Shown here piece by piece: positions 61,242 to 64,000 of a stretch of DNA of 64,000 bases. Within the stretch, counting starts at the first letter, position 1. The number at the start of each line of letters is the position of its first letter. Under the pieces are notes generated by a model, which saw only the letters and a program-made list of their open reading frames with translations, was not told the DNA's origin and did no database searches. The DNA is from G025836975 sp048751585 (GTDB taxonomy: Bacteria > Pseudomonadota > Gammaproteobacteria > Burkholderiales > Burkholderiaceae_B). The DNA is taken from NCBI RefSeq assembly GCF_048751585.1, contig NZ_JAZHOB010000003.1:186001-250000 (forward strand), written 5' to 3'. The translations under genes were made by a program, and so were the position numbers.

Positions 61242-62215
61242 GCATTCCGCAAGCCTGTGCTCCAGCCGATCCCCGTTTGGTGGACGAAGCCGCGCAGTGG
61301 CTTGTCCTGATGCATTCGGGTAACTTCACAGAGGCTGACGCGCAACGTTGCGAACACTGGCGCAGTCAAAGCCCCGAGCATCAACGTGTATGGCAAAGCG
61401 CGGAGCAACTGAGTCTCAAGTTCGGTTCGGTGCCGCCGGCGCTGGGCATGCCGGTACTCGATCGGCGCCGTGTAGTGGGAAATCGCCGTGCATTGTTTAA
61501 AACGCTTGCCGCTATGATCGTGACGCCTTCGGCCGTCTTGCTAGGCTATCGCGCGGTGCCATGGCAAATGCTGGGCGCCCGGTACCGCACGGGAACCGGC
61601 GAGCGGCGAGAGATCAAACTTGCCGATGGCAGCCAATTGAGCATGAATACCGCGACCGCGGTCGATGTCGTGTTCAATGCCTCGCAGCGTGTGATTTGGC
61701 AGCGCTCCGGCGAGATCCTGGTCCAGACCGCACCCGACCCCCAGCCGGGCCGCAGCCGTCCCTTCATCATTCAGACCGCGCAGGGCAGTCTACAGGCGCT
61801 GGGTACCCGGTTCATTGTGCGCCTGGATGACAGGATGACCAGCCTGACGGTATTGGCTGGCGCGGTTCAGGCCAGACCCATGCGGACGCCCGAGGCAATG
61901 CTTACGGTGCCTGCCGGGCAGCGGATTGCTTTCACTTCCAGCTCTATCGGGGTCCGGGAGCCGGCTCGAGCCGGCGAGGGCGAGTGGGTGCGCGGCGTCC
62001 TGTATGCCCAGCAAATGAGCCTGGCCGACTTCGTCGCTGAACTGGCGCGTTATCGCCTCGGCGTGCTCAGATACGATCCTTCCGCGGCTGATATCCTCGT
62101 GTCGGGCTCGTTCCAGCTTCACGATACAGATCGCGTTCTTGATGTACTTGCGCAAACATTGCCGTTACGGATTGATTACCGTAGCCGTTACTGGGTAACC
62201 ATCACCGCCAAGTAA
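61238..62215 (+). CDS. FecR family anti-sigma/signal-transducing protein
   Basis: 325-residue inner-membrane regulator. The cytoplasmic N-terminal DUF4880 region binds the sigma factor (VDEAAQWLVLMHSGNFTEAD, CEHWRSQSPEHQRVWQSAEQ). A single membrane segment near residues 93-110 follows, then the periplasmic FecR domain (EIKLADGSQLSMNTATAVDV, SGEILVQTA, LQALGTRFIVRLDD). It receives a signal from the N-terminal domain of the outer-membrane receptor. The ATG at 61238 overlaps the sigma-factor stop. Receptor gene follows after 127 bases. Confidence 0.93.
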   Translation: MSIPQACAPADPRLVDEAAQWLVLMHSGNFTEADAQRCEHWRSQSPEHQRVWQSAEQLSLKFGSVPPALGMPVLDRRRVVGNRRALFKTLAAMIVTPSAVLLGYRAVPWQMLGARYRTGTGERREIKLADGSQLSMNTATAVDVVFNASQRVIWQRSGEILVQTAPDPQPGRSRPFIIQTAQGSLQALGTRFIVRLDDRMTSLTVLAGAVQARPMRTPEAMLTVPAGQRIAFTSSSIGVREPARAGEGEWVRGVLYAQQMSLADFVAELARYRLGVLRYDPSAADILVSGSFQLHDTDRVLDVLAQTLPLRIDYRSRYWVTITAK

Positions 62216-62342
62216 GCGAAACGACCCCATCCGCCAATCTTTGTGCTGGAAATTATTTTTACCCGCCCATGTCCGGTTTTTGCGTCTCGCCTGTCATATA
62301 GGTTAAGCCTCAACTGACTGACTAGCGACAAGGAACTCCCCA

Positions 62343-64000
62343 ATGACCGACCGGATATCCGTCCCACACCAAATTCTTCCGCGACCGGAGGGCTCGCGGC
62401 GCCAAGCAGCGCGCGCTTTAAGGGGCATCTTGTGCGTAGTAAGCTTGGCCGCTGCCGGCCTTACCGGACCGCAGGCTTGGGCAAGCGATGTCGTTGCGGG
62501 CGCCCAGGAGCGCAAGGCTTACAGCGTGGCCGCGGGACCATTAGGGCCGGCTCTTTTGAGCTTTGCTGGCCAAGCCGGGGTCAATCTGAGCATGGATATG
62601 AACGCAACGCGCGGCCTGGCGACGCAAGGCCTGGCCGGTACGTTTTCCGTGGAAGAGGGATTCGATCGCTTGCTCGCCGGTAGCGGCCTGCGCATTCGGA
62701 GACTTCGTGACGGCGGCTTCACGCTGGACACGGCTCCTTCCGCTGTGGCGGAATTGTCCGCGATCACGGTGGCGGCCCGCACGGAAAGCAATTTGATGTC
62801 GCCTACGCAACAGATCACGACCCTCGAGCATGAGCAATTGGACACATTGCGTACGGGATCGGACAGCGTCGCGACACTTTTGAGCAAGGTCGTGCCGGGC
62901 ATGGCTGATTCCAGTCATACGATTACCGACTACGGCCAGACTTTGCGTGGCCGCAACATGCTGGTGCTGGTGGATGGCATCCCGCTCAACACCAATCGCG
63001 ACTCGTCGCGCAATCTTGCCAATATCAATCCCGCTGATATCGAACAGATCGAAGTATTGCGTGGCAGCAGCGCTATATACGGAAGCGGGGCGGCTGGCGG
63101 CATTGTATCCATCCGTACCCGTCAGCCTGATGGGGAAGCGCGCGCAGAAACCACGGTCTCGGCTCTGACGCCGTTGTCTCGCTTGGGCGCCTCGGGATTG
63201 GGCGGCGAGATACAGCATTATCTATCTGGCGGCGGCGAGAAGATCGATTACTCGTTTAGCCTGGGGGCGCGCCATGTAGGCGGCTCATTCGATGGACATG
63301 GAGATCGTATCGCGCCCGAGCCCAGCCAGGGCGATCTGTTCGATTCAAATATCTATAACGTATCGGGCAAGATTGGCCTGCAAATCGACGCTGACCAAAG
63401 GCTGCAATTTTCTGCGAGCCATTATGACGCCAAGCAGGACACGGATTACGGATCGGATCCGTCGGTAGCCAGGCTGGCACCGGGCAGTGCCGCTGCACGG
63501 CCTATCAGGGGCCTGGATCTGGACGAACAAAATCGTGTAAAGAACTCCTTGTTCAATCTGGATTACCAGAATCGTGATGTGGCGGGTAGCACCTTGATCG
63601 CGCAGCTCTACTATCGTGATTTCTTCACCCGCTTTGCGCCTTTCGATGCGCGCGGCGTCTCCGTTCGCGGCGCCAACGTGGATCAAGTGATGCAAAAGTC
63701 GAAGGTGCTGGGTGGGCGTCTGACCATCAAGACACCGTTGAGTTCCGACAAAAATACCCAACTGACCTGGGGCGTCGACGTCAATCAGGAGCGTACTGAG
63801 ATGCCGTTGGATGTTTTTGATCCCAATGAATATGATGCAAGCGGCGGCCTGCGCTTCCGCAAGAGCGGCACATTGATCTATATGCCGCCGGTCACCACTC
63901 GCAGCGCTGGCGCCTTTGCTCAGTTGGAGCATCGTTTCAACGAACAATGGGCCGTCAACGGGGGCGTGCGCTATGATCGCGCGAACGCCAGCTTCGATGA
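62343..64000 (+). CDS. TonB-dependent siderophore receptor with STN signalling domain (partial)
   Basis: The frame from ATG 62343 is open to the window edge (552 codons seen), so the gene is incomplete here. After a long N terminus with a signal-peptide core (GILCVVSLAAAGLTGPQAWA) comes the STN domain (YSVAAGPLGPALLSFAGQAG, VNLSMDMNAT, about residues 58-115), typical of transducers that signal to FecR. The plug domain (TLRGRNMLVLVDGIPLNTNR, EVLRGSSAIYGSGAAGGIVS) and the first barrel strands follow. With fecI and fecR-type genes upstream it forms a cell-surface signalling unit for an iron-siderophore. Confidence 0.92.
   Translation, partial: MTDRISVPHQILPRPEGSRRQAARALRGILCVVSLAAAGLTGPQAWASDVVAGAQERKAYSVAAGPLGPALLSFAGQAGVNLSMDMNATRGLATQGLAGTFSVEEGFDRLLAGSGLRIRRLRDGGFTLDTAPSAVAELSAITVAARTESNLMSPTQQITTLEHEQLDTLRTGSDSVATLLSKVVPGMADSSHTITDYGQTLRGRNMLVLVDGIPLNTNRDSSRNLANINPADIEQIEVLRGSSAIYGSGAAGGIVSIRTRQPDGEARAETTVSALTPLSRLGASGLGGEIQHYLSGGGEKIDYSFSLGARHVGGSFDGHGDRIAPEPSQGDLFDSNIYNVSGKIGLQIDADQRLQFSASHYDAKQDTDYGSDPSVARLAPGSAAARPIRGLDLDEQNRVKNSLFNLDYQNRDVAGSTLIAQLYYRDFFTRFAPFDARGVSVRGANVDQVMQKSKVLGGRLTIKTPLSSDKNTQLTWGVDVNQERTEMPLDVFDPNEYDASGGLRFRKSGTLIYMPPVTTRSAGAFAQLEHRFNEQWAVNGGVRYDRANASFD

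Noticed and set aside
1..64000. CRISPR arrays, tRNA and rRNA genes, intact insertion sequences
   Set aside because: Looked for repeat-spacer periodicity, cloverleaf-like sequences and transposase-like frames with flanking inverted repeats; none was convincing.

Overview
The window looks like the chromosome of a betaproteobacterium of the order Burkholderiales, most likely Alcaligenaceae (Bordetella, Achromobacter, Pusillimonas and relatives). The reasons are the high G+C content with GC-rich third codon positions, five Bug/TctC-type periplasmic binding proteins, and the mix of recJ next to an RpfE-type gene, purL, guaB and guaA. No rRNA, tRNA, CRISPR array or intact insertion sequence was seen.

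Layout. 1-7.7 kb: a BASS-type transporter, an EamA exporter, recJ with an RpfE-like gene, the lipoprotein exporter genes lolC-lolD, and a TatD nuclease. 7.7-11.1 kb: an operon for a flavin monooxygenase, a DUF3237 protein and a Bug protein, with a divergent MarR regulator and a perfect palindrome between them. 11.2-19.0 kb: comEC, then a complete branched-chain 2-oxoacid dehydrogenase operon (bkdA1-bkdA2-bkdB-lpdV). 19-31.5 kb: housekeeping DNA (hydrolase, PHP-domain nuclease with an apparent ATC start, greB, purL, guaB, guaA) with a GNAT, a hydrolase and an MFS gene on the other strand.

31.5-34.7 kb is different: A+T-richer DNA carrying thiC with a TPP riboswitch, bounded by an 11-bp direct repeat that starts inside the 3' end of guaA, a known integration site. 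It looks like a small island or the remnant of one. 34.8-41.3 kb holds stress and accessory genes: an AhpD-like protein with a divergent AraC regulator, a methyltransferase, an erythromycin-esterase-like/phosphoribosyltransferase pair, a hydrolase remnant, an epoxide-hydrolase-like protein and a DUF72 protein.

41.5-59.6 kb is a carboxylate-catabolism region. A minus-strand run (hyuA-hyuB-Bug-LysR-RraA) ends against a ferredoxin gene that has no stop codon of its own. It is followed by two converging arms: a plus arm (aldehyde dehydrogenase, two Bug proteins, RraA, D-2-hydroxyacid dehydrogenase, FAD oxidase) and a minus arm (HIBADH-type dehydrogenase, Bug, FMN-dependent L-hydroxyacid oxidase). 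The two outer promoters share a 15-bp sequence plus a second box at identical spacing, which suggests one regulator controls both arms. I regard this as the best candidate for an undescribed pathway. The likely theme is oxidation of both stereoisomers of a 2-hydroxy acid, with aldehyde and aldol steps. The substrate cannot be read from the sequence.

59.7-64 kb: a periplasmic cyclohexadienyl-dehydratase-like protein, then a Fur-type site, a FecI-type sigma factor, a FecR regulator and the first part of a TonB-dependent siderophore receptor that runs off the window.
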